Positions 11,091 through 21,600 of a stretch of DNA of 64,000 bases are shown in pieces; the stretch's first letter is position 1; the number at the start of each line of letters is the position of its first letter. Origin of the DNA: Labia minor (Eukaryota > Arthropoda > Insecta > Dermaptera > Spongiphoridae); NCBI GenBank assembly GCA_963082975.1, contig OY720345.1:7900491-7964490 (forward strand), in the 5' to 3' direction. The notes below the pieces were generated by a model. The model searched no databases. It was not told the DNA's origin and saw nothing but the letters and a program-made list of their open reading frames with translations. The translations under genes and the position numbers were made by a program.

Positions 11091-11429
11091 TGTAACAAAG
11101 TCACTGCTATATAGTACCCTTTAGTCACCGCCATCTGTTAGTGATATTGTTTGTATTATTTATAAGAATCAACTAACTAATTTTAGAATGGATTAAAGAC
11201 GAATATAAATTGTAATAGGATAATTTTTAATTAGAATTATTAGTTAATAATTTATATTTGGCATTTGTAAGAATTATCTGGAAGAATCAACTTTAGAATC
11301 GATTTCTTTACAGGTAATTTATATTTCTAATATTGTAAATAATCAATGTAAAAAAAAATTAATATTGAATAAAAATCTTTACAGAGAACGAAATCGATTT
11401 AGTTACCAGAATCCCTGAACATACTTATA
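11091..11429 (+). repeat. 3' LTR of the Ty3/gypsy element
   Basis: Starts TGTAACAAAG immediately after the purine tract. It is indistinguishable by eye from the 5' LTR and runs into a TA repeat at 11430. It should supply the polyadenylation signal; AATAAA occurs within the LTR (GAATAAAAATC near 11368). Confidence 0.92.
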
Positions 11430-12485
11430 TATATATATATCAATTTTTTCATATTTTTAATAGCAGATAAAAAAGTCAACAAATTAATAAATTAAAAGCA
11501 AGAATACAATAGGATTTTTGAAAAAAATGATGAAATAAAATAAAAGTCAGTTTGAAAGAGGAGTAAGCCATGTCTTTTTAAATGTTTTCTATTTATTCAT
11601 TCATGCCTATTGAGTTTATAATAAAATCACTTAAAAGACACGTTTCCCTTGCAATGCAAAACTATACGTGACTATTGTTCGTAATTTTAAATGTTTTGTG
11701 AGAGAAAAACATAAAAAAAAGCATGAATTGGTGATGATCAATCAGGCAATGGATTGTTTTGTTTCACAAATGTATATATATATATATATATGTGTGTGTG
11801 TTTGTAAATATAGCCCAATGCCAATGAGGGCCGGAAATCAGGTAAACACGTTTGGTTGGACATCAACCAAAAAAAAAATAAATAAATAAATAATGAAAGA
11901 CACGCGACTCTTTTTTTTTTTGGATGACTTTAGATAACATTGATGAGTGGGTCGGAAGATGACCACCAATCGACAGACAGAATAATGATGAATGGAATCT
12001 CCAATCAGCCAATGCGACTTGTTTTGAGAAAGTCGCTCTAACCTGAATCTCCCTTCAATTGATGTCATCTACATTATAAAGATTTGCTCTTCATTTATTT
12101 ATTTCCTTTATCTCCTCCCTTTCCTCGTTTAACCACTCTCTCTCTCTCCTCTCCACCCGGATCCTTTTTGAAATTATTAATAAATTTTTAAATTATATTA
12201 TCTAAATTCGAAAATAAATCATTTTCATATTAACACAAGTCATGGGGATGTTCCAAGGTTGTTCGAAAGAATCCATTTATGTTTTCCAGGTCGATGAACT
12301 AACTATGTGCAATTGAAAAATAACACACTGAATGACCAATAAACACATTCATCCATTTCTCTCCAAAGGAATTTCTAATTTCTTTTATAAGTTTTATATA
12401 AAGTATAAAAAAAAATTATAATAGTATAGTAAGTGCTTCAAAAACATTTTGAAATTTTTCAAGTAAATTAAATCAATATATAATA
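11430..12485. other. Intergenic sequence, no gene recognised
   Basis: The stretch contains TA/TG microsatellites near 11775-11803, a slightly GC-richer patch at about 11930-12070 with a short open frame on the minus strand that I cannot assign, and a CT-rich run at about 12110-12155. It has no convincing exon. Confidence 0.45.
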
Positions 12486-12489
12486 TTTG

Positions 12490-14240
12490 GAAAGTTTTAA
12501 AAAGTTTTAAAAATTAAATGTTTAATATTCATGACATCTCGAGAAAATTGAATAAACTAATGGGTCAGTGTGTGTGTTTATTTAGTCTACATATATATAA
12601 AAGTTTTTGTCTGTACATTGCTCAAAATTTAAAATTTTTTGCATATCTTCGCGTTTCATGACCTCTAGAATCCAAAAGTGACTTTAGAATTTTTCATGTC
12701 TGTCTGTCTGGGAATTCTGACGTTATAGACTCAAAATTGCCAGAACCGATTTCGATAAAATTACATTACAATATTCTTAAATACCTCTATTTGAACATAG
12801 GCTATACATTTTATTAATATCTAATCAATAACTGCAGAAATTAATTTTTTAAAATTTGATATGTACATGTTGTCATTCAGCAGCGCAAAGAATACAATAC
12901 AAAGAAGGTTTATAATATTAATATTTGTATTTTTCTAATATTGGCCTTTTTAACTTATTTAACACACTGAAAACATTCACATTACGACTATATTACCTCT
13001 TTTAATTTTTAAGATTATATGAATAAATAATTTTAATTTTGATCTCATAATTGGATTTTCACATTTTTAATATGGGTGGACATTGTAGGAAGGGACGTGA
13101 GAGAGATGGGACAGGGTAGGATTTAAATGGACTTTCGAGTACCGTGGAGCCACACAGAGAGAGAGAGATAGATAGATATAACATATACAGTAATAATATA
13201 TAATTAATTTATTGATTAAACTAAAATATATTTTAAATAAGAACACAAAAACAAATGAATGTTTTATGTAATATACTGATTGAAACAAAATGGATGAAAA
13301 CCTTTTACATATAAACTTTCAACCAAATACTATGTATTACTTCGGGGGTACAAGGACCAGAGTAATAAATTCCAAAAACGGTTCAAAATTTCAATTCTTT
13401 AAAAATATTAAAAAAAAATTAAAAAATTAATAATAAAATGCTTATTTTTATCATTTTATATCTTTGCTGATTTAATAATTTAAATGTTAAATAACAAAGT
13501 TTTTTCTATTTTAAATTCCATCATGAAAAATAAATAATTGTTTTGTTTATGTGGAATCTAGTAGGTTTTGAAAAAATGTTTACAATAATAGAAAAAAATA
13601 CATATTTAAAATTAAAAACAGGAAAGTAATTTTAATTTGAATGATCAAAATATTAATGGAGGGTCAAATAACTATAGATATTTCGAGTTGGAAGAAATAA
13701 TATTTGTTTTGTAAATTTGCATAATTTTTAAATTACTTTTTTATTTTAATACTATATTTATTATAAAATGTTAAAATAATCATTGAAAAACATTAAAATG
13801 TTGAAAAACAGATAATAAATTCTAGGTATACCTACTATATATGAAAATAAATATATAAATATTTATAAAAAAAATGTGTTTTTTTAATCAAATTGTATAG
13901 ATTACTGTGTGAGTGTGCGTGTACATAAAAGCATGGTCCTTTCAGAATTTGTTAATCCCACGCATTCAAAACAAGGCTCTTTTTCAATTTCTTTTCCAAT
14001 TTTTAAAATAATTAAAATGCCGATAAATTTAACATTTAAATTATTAAATCAACAAAGATATAAAATTATATAAATATGCATTTTATTATTAATTTTTAAA
14101 AAATTTTGAAATTTTGAACCGTTTGAGGAATTTATAGTAAAATAAACAAACACGTTTAGTAGACTGATCATTGATGTTCATTCAATTTTCTCGAGATGTC
14201 ATGAATATTAAACATTTAATTTTTAAAATATTTTAAATTT
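12490..14240. repeat. Long inverted-repeat (foldback) element interrupted by a Helitron
   Basis: The left arm (about 12490-12585 plus about 13366-13495) matches the reverse complement of the right arm (about 13985-14235). Shared landmarks are CATGACATCTCGAGAAAATT on the left and AATTTTCTCGAGATGTCATG on the right, and ATCTTTG-TTGATTTAATAAT-type sequence nearer the centre. The centre (about 13500-13980) is unique AT-rich DNA. Helitron copy B sits within the left arm, so the foldback is the older insertion. Confidence 0.65.
12586..13365 (+). mobile_element. Helitron copy B, 3' hairpins lost
   Basis: The 5' end TCTACATATATATAAAAG matches the element at 92, followed by the shared cacattgctc-like block and one GTCTGTCTGTCTG run. 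The 3' part keeps the LINE-derived AGGAAGGGACGTGAGAGAGA segment and the AACCAAATACTATGTA lead-in, but stops in GGGGGTACAAGGACCAGAG without the two hairpins or CTAG. The intact opposite arm of the surrounding inverted repeat shows the insertion joined an A/T site in TTTATTTAG-TAATAAATT. Confidence 0.65.
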
Positions 14241-14696
14241 TCAATAAATATTTATTTCCATCTATTATAAATAATTAATAAGAGAGAGATTCAAAATTTA
14301 AGCCTTTTTTATTGAAAACAACATCAATTCCAAGCCAAATTTAACGAGTAGAAATATTATCATAATTTATTTTTGGAAATAATTTGAAATTTAATGTTTT
14401 TTTTGGCTTTCAATTGCAATGTTGAATTAAAAATAAAAATCTATTCTCCACTCCTAATAAATAAATTCATTTTATATGAATTCAATTTCATTTCAACCAT
14501 ATATATATATATATATAGATTATAAAATAAATCTCATATTTAGTAACATCAATATATACAATCATACAATATATAAAAAAGTTAGAGATTTACTATCCAT
14601 AATAAGCTAAATATAATATACTTATATTTTGAACAGTTTCTACTTTAATATTTTATTTTTCAATATCAAAACGATGTATTTATTAACTATATACGA

Positions 14697-14916
14697 CAGT
14701 GATTCTCACTGTGCCGCGAGATTATGAGGCTCTTAAACATTTCCGACTTTTTTTCTAAATTTTTTTCAATTTGGTTCTAAAAAAAAAGATAAACTGTTTT
14801 TGGGACCACTTTTTTCAATATAGTAAACTTTTACACTTATCTTTTTCTTTGTGTGCCACCAAATTTTTAAACCGTTAAAAGTGTGCCGCGGTAAAAAAAA
14901 ATGTTGAGAATCACTG
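14697..14916. mobile_element. hAT MITE with 8-bp target duplication
   Basis: The ends CAGTGATTCTCA and TGAGAATCACTG are perfect 12-bp inverted repeats, followed inward by GTGCCGCG on both sides. Flanking octamers atatacga and atatccga match at 7 of 8 positions. This fits the hAT superfamily. The 220-bp interior is non-coding. Confidence 0.8.
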
Positions 14917-16080
14917 ATATCCGATATAAAAAAATTGTTTTTTTTTTTTCAAATATTTGTACATCATTCTATTTATCTATGTAAAATTGTATTGTATTAT
15001 AAGATCTCTATCTATGTATAATTAATTTGAAAAAAGAATAAATTTTTGAAAATTTTGAAATAAAATTAATAAATAATTAATTAAAAAATTAATTATGATA
15101 GATAATAATATATGATAATTATCAATATTTTGTTTGTTTATCTTTGTTTTTGTTCTAAGAAACATATTAATTATTCATTATCTTTAGAATTATATTTTCT
15201 TTTTTTTTATAATAATAATAATAATAATAATTATAATAATATATTTGTTATCTTTTGAAATAATATCAACATTAAGAGTAATAATATTGTGAAAAAAATG
15301 GTGGCGTGGTCCATGTATTTTTTTTTTAATAGATGAGAATAATTTTAGGAATTTTGAAAATAAAACAATCATTAATCTTATTGAAGGAATGATGAACACA
15401 CAATTACAACTTTCTGCAATTCTCAAAAATAGTATAGTTTACTATAGAATTATAAAATTATTAAATTGAATTTAATATGAACATAGGACGCATCCTCAAA
15501 GATAAATATTATATGGTCTGTGGATATGGTCTGTGGATATGGTCTGTGGTCCCCGAAATGCATTGAATTAGGATGGGAATAAGGAAGAAAGGAATATTTT
15601 TTTTTAATTTATATAAAACTTCGAACAGATACTATTTATTATTTATCATTATTTTATTCATAATTTTATTATTTATCATAATTTTAGGTATTCTAATATT
15701 TAAATTTAAAATATAATCATTTAATCCTATTCAATTAATAATTTATAGTTAGTCTAGGTTGGTAACACCACTCTTCCTCCCTTAAAAATACCTATATATA
15801 TATTTTTACTTCTTTATAAAAAAAATAATTATATAAGTTAAAAATTAACATTAAATTCAAATTTATACTAAATTCTAAGAGATAATGCATATAGCTATTT
15901 AATCTTTTTTCTATACCTAAAATTCTAATCAAGAAAAGGTTTGTTTTTTTTTGAACTGACACTGGCTTAAAATTGACAAAAACTTTTTTTTTCATGATTA
16001 TGATTATTTATTAATTTATTTATAGACAAACACTTCTCTTAAGAAATAATATTTGTTCATTAGATGAAATTTTGTAGAAA
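14917..16080. other. AT-rich intergenic DNA with small tandem repeats
   Basis: Contains (AAT)n near 15210-15238 and three tandem copies of a 15-bp unit (GGTCTGTGGATAT core) at about 15511-15553. No exon is supported. Confidence 0.5.
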
Positions 16081-16097
16081 TTTGTTGATGAATTTAC

Positions 16098-16148
16098 CTG
16101 AATGGAGAGAGTACCGGCCACGGGAATTGTCACATTCTTTCTTCTCAT
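16098..16148 (-). other. Possible minus-strand first exon, unassigned
   Basis: On the minus strand a 17-codon frame starts at ATG 16148-16146 and ends CAG followed by GTAAAT, a good splice donor. The frame is also open for several codons upstream of the ATG. The residues (MRRKNVTIPVAGTLSIQ) look protein-like and the patch is GC-richer than its surroundings. I found no convincing downstream partner exon, so this is only a candidate. Confidence 0.22.
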
Positions 16149-16229
16149 GAGCTCGTCACCGCCCTCATTGTATCCTTTTGATTGATTTATTTATTTAATA
16201 TGAAATCAATTCCAATTAAACAGCCAATG

Positions 16230-16590
16230 GAAAATGATCACTAGGTTAGGTAAACGCAATACGAGAACGTCATTTAAATGCACAACGAATCCATTCCCTA
16301 AAAAGGTGAACAAACGTGGTTACCGCGCCAGTCTCAGGTCGACCGAAGAGTCCAAGCACCGACCACCGTTCCCATCTCCGGATCCTCCCCTCCCCCCTAT
16401 CCCTCCAATATCCCCACCTTCTATTTTTTATTCTATCCCCACCTTAATACACCTGATCCCCACCATTCATGGAAAGCAACTCCTGTTACACCTGAAGACA
16501 GGAAACCACACAATGATTGCTTCGTTTTATAAACATCCTAACAAGTGGCAGTACTTGTTGCTGCATTGCCTTTATGAGAAATTGTAGTAG
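16230..16590. other. GC-richer unassigned patch upstream of the ABCG gene
   Basis: An open 117-codon frame exists on the plus strand, but its second half is low-complexity C-rich sequence (Pro/Ser/Ile-rich translation) and no splice site pairs it with a gene. It could be untranslated leader or regulatory DNA of the ABCG gene about 2 kb downstream, or an old repeat. Function unknown. Confidence 0.3.
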
Positions 16591-16789
16591 AAATTGTTCC
16601 TCAATAGAAAAAAATAATCAATTTGTATTAAAAATAATTTAAGTTAATGTAGAAATGGTTTTATTAAACTAACTTTTTTTTATTTTAATTATATTTATTA
16701 TATTATTTAATTTCTTATTCATTTTAATTATATTTAATTGTAAAGAAAGAATGAAAGAATTACAAATCAATAAGAAAATAATAATATTT

Positions 16790-16985
16790 TTACAGTGTTT
16801 TATTTAATTTGCTTGGTTGTCTGTATGGTTCAAATCTAGTAACTCATTTTTAATACAGTTGCAGTTGACCAATCGAACGAAAACTTTGCACACTTTTCAG
16901 ATTTGGATGACACAAAATGAATATGAAATAAAGTTTTCATTTTCTTAATTAATTAATTAATTAGTAATTTAATTAATAAATTTTC
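16790..16985. repeat. Dispersed repeat, shared with about 30305-30490
   Basis: About 190 bp beginning TTTTTACAGTGTTTTATTTAA and ending in a TTAATTAATTAATTAA run match 30305-30490 with only scattered differences, in the same orientation. The family has no obvious terminal repeats and no coding capacity. Confidence 0.6.
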
Positions 16986-17609
16986 AACCCATCATTAAAT
17001 ATCATTTATAATCTCAAATAAAACTTAAAACCTTAAAAATTTATTTACTAAAAGATTAAAAATAAAATAAATAATTAAAAAAAAATTAAGTTAGAGTGTT
17101 TTATTTATAAATGCACTAAAAACTAGAAAATAATTTTTCTCTTAGCATCAATAAGTATATTCTACTTCATAATGGGGTTCTACAAGGGTCCGCCTACTTA
17201 GCACTTCAACAACTATACTCTGAATAAAGAGCCTAATTAAAATGAATTAGTTAATTAATTTTCTAGGGATCTCTGAAAAAAAACGCTTGCATTTAAATTA
17301 AAAATGGTGACAAAATTAAAAATTAATCCCTACAGCCCACAGCTAGCTTGATTTTCCTTAACTACTACCCTACCAGTCACCCATTGTAAGTTATGTACCT
17401 AAATGTAGTAAAACATTTTATTTTCACACTAACAAACATTAAAAAGGACAATTATTATGAAAATTTAACTTAATTAAAATTTTTACAATGTTTTTTTTAA
17501 ATTTGTTGAAAATATCTTCAAATAGAATAAAGAAAAATATTATTTGAATTTTTTATTATTGTAAAATAAATTAAAAATTTTCAATGAACATAATAAATAA
17601 ATTATTATT

Positions 17610-18195
17610 TTTTTACTATCTCGCCAGAAAATTTTCGATGTTGCGATTTTGATGTTTTTATACGTTTTGAAGGTTCCTGAATCATTTTCACTAAAGTTGA
17701 GAAAAATGTCTCTCTGTGTGTATGTGTGTATGTATGTATGTAAACAAGATTACTCAAAAACGGTTTGAGCTAGAATCATCAAATTTGGTATACGGGCATT
17801 ATTCAAAATTCGTAGTTTTCCATCAACTTTTGAGAAATGTACCTCAACCGGAAGAGGGTCATTACCTACAACGTTTTGATTTTTTTTCCTCTAAAGTGAC
17901 CGTAATAATAAAGATATATGTTTGATAATTTTTTCCATGATTAAAAATTGTATAAAACCGCTATATATAGAATTTCAGCTTGATTGAATAGCTGAAAGTA
18001 CCAGAATTAATTTTTTTAACTCTGCAAATCTCACGCGCCAACACGTGATGTGATGCCATCAACACGCGCTGTTTTAATAATATTATTTATTAATTTTAAT
18101 TTATAATTTAATTGAAATATAATAATAATTATTTAATCCAATTCAAATTTGCGAGATGAAGGCTGGCTAAAATGGTGATAATCCGAAAGCCATAA

Positions 18196-18229
<34 letters not shown>

Positions 18230-18259
18230 CGAGATAGTCGAGTGGAGACACTCCAGCTT
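17610..18259 (+). mobile_element. Helentron-like element (HINE), copy 2, with nested retroposon
   Basis: Same family as 4811-5400: starts TTTTACTATCTCGCC, has a GTGTATGTATGTATGT microsatellite and ends with CGAGATAGT and the GAGTG-GAGA-CACTC hairpin. Just before the 3' end it is interrupted by a short poly(A)-tailed insertion (18158-18226). Without it the copy would be about the family length. Confidence 0.65.
18158..18226 (+). mobile_element. Tiny 5'-truncated retroposon with poly(A) tail
   Basis: About 40 bases of unique sequence (ending CCGAAAGCCATAAATAAA) run into an A-tract of about 30, and the whole is bracketed by direct repeats TTGCGAGAT at 18149-18157 and 18227-18235. Other HINE copies are uninterrupted at this point, so it is a target-primed insertion of an RNA 3' end, probably a severely truncated LINE. 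Confidence 0.7.
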
Positions 18260-18388
18260 ATTTTTTGTAGGCAAAATAATATTTTATTTGACAATTATCG
18301 AATTAAATTTGATAATAAATAAAAGGGCTTTGAAAAATATATAAATATATATCAGATTTTTTCATGTTTTTTTTTTTTTTTAATCGAA

Positions 18389-18553
18389 ATGATTTCATTA
18401 ACAACAAATAGACAGAGAGAGAGAGAGAGTGAGAGAGAAAGAGAGAAAGAGAGAGAGAGAGAGTTGTACAGAGCGCAATTCCTGTGTTGGATTCCGGAGA
18501 GTGTATTTTGTGGTTATGATTGTAGGGAGGACGTAGAGGAGAAGTGGATTACA
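18389..18553 (+). other. GA microsatellite and possible 5' leader of the ABCG gene
   Basis: A (GA)n tract at about 18414-18464 precedes GC-richer sequence that ends CAG-GTAAAG at 18553/18554, a strong donor. A pyrimidine-rich acceptor ends at 18601. If both are used, a 48-base intron would join a 5' leader exon to ABCG exon 1. The frame is open through this region, so read-through into an N-terminal extension is the alternative. Confidence 0.3.
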
Positions 18554-18637
18554 GGTAAAGAAAGAGGGGCTTTGGGGTCGGCGCCTGTTTTGCTCTCACA
18601 GCGAAGCCAGTACCTGGCGCACCGGGCACCTGCAGCC

Positions 18638-18691
18638 ATGCTTACCAACGATTATATTCTTGAGCTGCATAATGTTACACACACTGGTGAG
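18638..18691 (+). CDS. ABCG exon 1 (residues 1-18)
   Basis: Encodes the first beta strand of the ATPase domain (ILELHNV, then THTGE) and ends in phase 0 at GAG followed by GTGAGT. The start at 18638 is chosen for its Kozak-like context and because it gives a family-typical length. A pyrimidine-rich acceptor at 18600-18601 means the exon may begin at 18602. Confidence 0.7.
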
Positions 18692-21600
18692 GTGAGTCAA
18701 TCAAGTGGGAATCAACTCCTTATTCCCCACCACTCCTCCAACTCCCCCTCATATCCACCAACATATATCCATTCTCCATCTGTACCCCTTACTATTGTTA
18801 TAGATTGGGAGAAGGACATTTGGGTGACTAAAGACCTTGTCAATTATCATTCAAATTTCTTATATAATGATCAACAGATTCTTTTATTTTCATATTTGTA
18901 GTGATCTAGTGATAACCTTGCAAAATAAATAGGACAAACGTAATTAATTATATAGAAACAATCATTATTTATATACCTACTTACATTTTTCTATTATTTT
19001 ATGTGTACAGCACATCGATGAATCTTTTCAATTAAATACATCAATGATATATTATTATATTTAAATTTTTATATTTGTAAAAAAAAATAAATAATTCATA
19101 TTTAATTAAAATACTTAAAACAGAAATAAAAATTTTAAATTAAATTTGAATTTAAATCTTGTGATTTTTACTATCTCGCCAGAGATAGTATTGCGATCAC
19201 GAAAATTTTCGATGTTGAGATTTTGATGTTTTGATACGTTTTGAAGGTTCCTGAATCATTTTCACTAACGTTGAGAAAAATGTCTGTGTGTGTGTATGTG
19301 TGTATGTATGTATGTAAACAAGATTACTCAAAAACGGTTTGAGCTAGAATCATCAAATTTGGTATATGGGCATTATTCAAAATTCGTAGTTTTCTATCAA
19401 CTTTTGAGATATGTAGCTCAACCGGAAGAGGTTTTTGATTTTTTTTCCCATAAAGTGACCGTAAAAATAAAGATATATTTTTGATAGTTTTTCACATGAT
19501 TAAAAATTGTATAAAACTGCTATATATAGAGTTTCAGCTTGATTGAATCTTTGAAAGTACGGGAATTAATTTTTTAACACTGCAAATCACGCGTCAGCAC
19601 GTGACGTGGTTCCATCAACAAAGAGCCAAACATGCACTGGTTTAATAAATATTATTTATTAATTTTAATTTATAATTTATAATTAATTAAATTAAATTGA
19701 AATATAATATATGTGTTAATTAATCCAATTCAAATTGCGAGATAGTCGAGTGGAGACACTCCAGCTAATTAAATTTAGATAAAATTTTATCAAAAATCTA
19801 TTTCAATTATCCTAATTAAAGGTAATATTAAAATTAATATTAATCTTATTGTAACATTAATATTCTATTAATGAATTTTGAAATTAAAATATTTCTATAT
19901 ATTATATTAAAATTATATTATAAGATTAAAATAGTGGTTCCTAACCTTTTTGGACCAAACGCCCACTTCGTAATTCGCCCCCCTATAAATTTTAAGAGAT
20001 AAAAATTCAAAATCATCTTACCTTTTTTAGAACCATATTGAAAAAGCAGAAATGTTTAAAAAGGCTGATCGCAAAATCATCTGACCATTTTTTAGACAGG
20101 TATGCAATCATCGAACATCACATGCTAAAAAATGATGAAATGAGCATTTAAGCTACTGCGTCCCCGTCGCATGCTCGGTAATGCATTGAATATCTATCTC
20201 TCTGATTACTTCATTTGAGATAAAAATTCAATGTAGCAAAAGATAGCTGGAAATTAATCTATTTCAAACCGTCGGTCGGTTCTGATCCTGGCCACAGGTC
20301 AACTTATTTTTTCTTGGGAAACATATTGAAAAATATTGAAAAAAGCGGAAAAAGCCTGTTCGTAAAATCATCTTACCGTTTTCCTTTTTTTAGAGTTGAA
20401 AATGATTTCGCCCCCCAAAAATACTATCGCCCCCCCCAAAAAAAAAAAAACTTATCGCCCCCTTTAAGATGTCAATCGCCCAGGTTAGGAATCACTAGAT
20501 TAAAACATCGTTTGTCTGAAATATATGATAAAATTTCAGATTTTTTTTTTATAGTTTTTAAATAATCATTTGACTGGACTATATTGGGAAAGATAAATTT
20601 AATAAAAAAAAATAAAAATTTTACATTATTATAAAATTCTAGATATTTAATAATAGAAAAGTATATTCAGTGGGTATATTCACTACAATTTACCTGCCAT
20701 CACATCTGAATCAATTTTTATAATTATTTTTTTTAAATATTTAATAAAAAAAGAATTATAATAAATTATTATAATAATTTTATTTAATAGAAAGTAGGTA
20801 TTCCATTAATTAATTTTATAAAGTTAATGAAACAAAAAAAAAATTAATTTTAAGAATCATTAATTTTTAATTCAATGAAATAATAAAAAATAATTTATAT
20901 CCTTTATCATTTTTAATCGGTTCATTTTCTGCTTTCTTGTTACAATTTGGATTTCAACATGACTTTTCTTTTTTTTTTGTTTTGTTTTGTTTTTACTTTC
21001 TGAATGCCGTAAGTGTATTGTAATGAAAATAAGAAAATTATTACTGTAAGATCATACTAAACAAACAAAAACCAACTAACTACCGATGTATAAATGTTTT
21101 GATATTTATATTTTATGAGTAATTGGTATCAAATTTTGTTAGATATTTTTAAAAGTGAAAGATAATAATACACTTTACTCCATTTTTGTACAAATTTTAA
21201 TATAAATATGTAGATTGTAGATTGTAAATTAGTAAAGGAAAAATTTTCAATGTTTTTCGAAAAATTTTATTTTCACTTTATCATAAAATTATTCTTTATC
21301 TTATTATTATTATACATGAAAATGTTGGGTTTGATATACTAACTAGGGTATATATATTCCAGGGTTTCCCAACCAAGTTTTCTACCTCGATTACTTTTAA
21401 ACTTTCTTCACGTTTAATAGACCCCCTTTTTTTGAAGCAGTATTACAATTAATAAAATTTAACTTGAGCAATTAATAGAGAATTTATTATTTCAACTATT
21501 TTATACCATCTATCAGGGATGGGCAAATACTTTTTAGTGCGGGCCAAAATGAAATTTTTAAAATGTCTCCCGGGCCAGAGGACCATATTTCGAAAAAACC

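Larger units (their letters stand above)
6512..11429 (+). mobile_element. Complete Ty3/gypsy LTR retrotransposon, 4.9 kb
   Basis: Two 339-bp LTRs, identical by eye, flank gag and pol in the order protease, reverse transcriptase, RNase H, integrase, which is the Ty3/gypsy (Metaviridae) order. A purine tract GAGGATGGGGGAGA sits immediately before the 3' LTR. Both outer flanks are TATATA, so a short TATA target duplication is likely but hidden. No env-like frame follows pol, so it is a retrotransposon and not an errantivirus. I did not find a convincing tRNA primer-binding site directly after the 5' LTR. Confidence 0.95.

Noticed and set aside
11838-12068. Minus-strand frame of 76 codons.
   Set aside because: It ends in low-complexity Lys/Phe-rich sequence; no motif, splice partner or conservation signal visible.
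15190-15426. Minus-strand frame of 78 codons.
   Set aside because: The C-terminal part is an Ile run from an AAT microsatellite; the rest has no recognisable motif or splice sites.
16234-16587. 117-codon plus-strand frame as a protein gene.
   Set aside because: The second half is low-complexity C-rich translation and there are no paired splice sites or recognisable motif.
18389-18637. Full 170-codon frame starting at 18389 as a stand-alone gene.
   Set aside because: The first part translates a GA microsatellite and the frame runs through a strong donor at 18692 into intron sequence; only the part ending at 18691 fits the ABCG gene.
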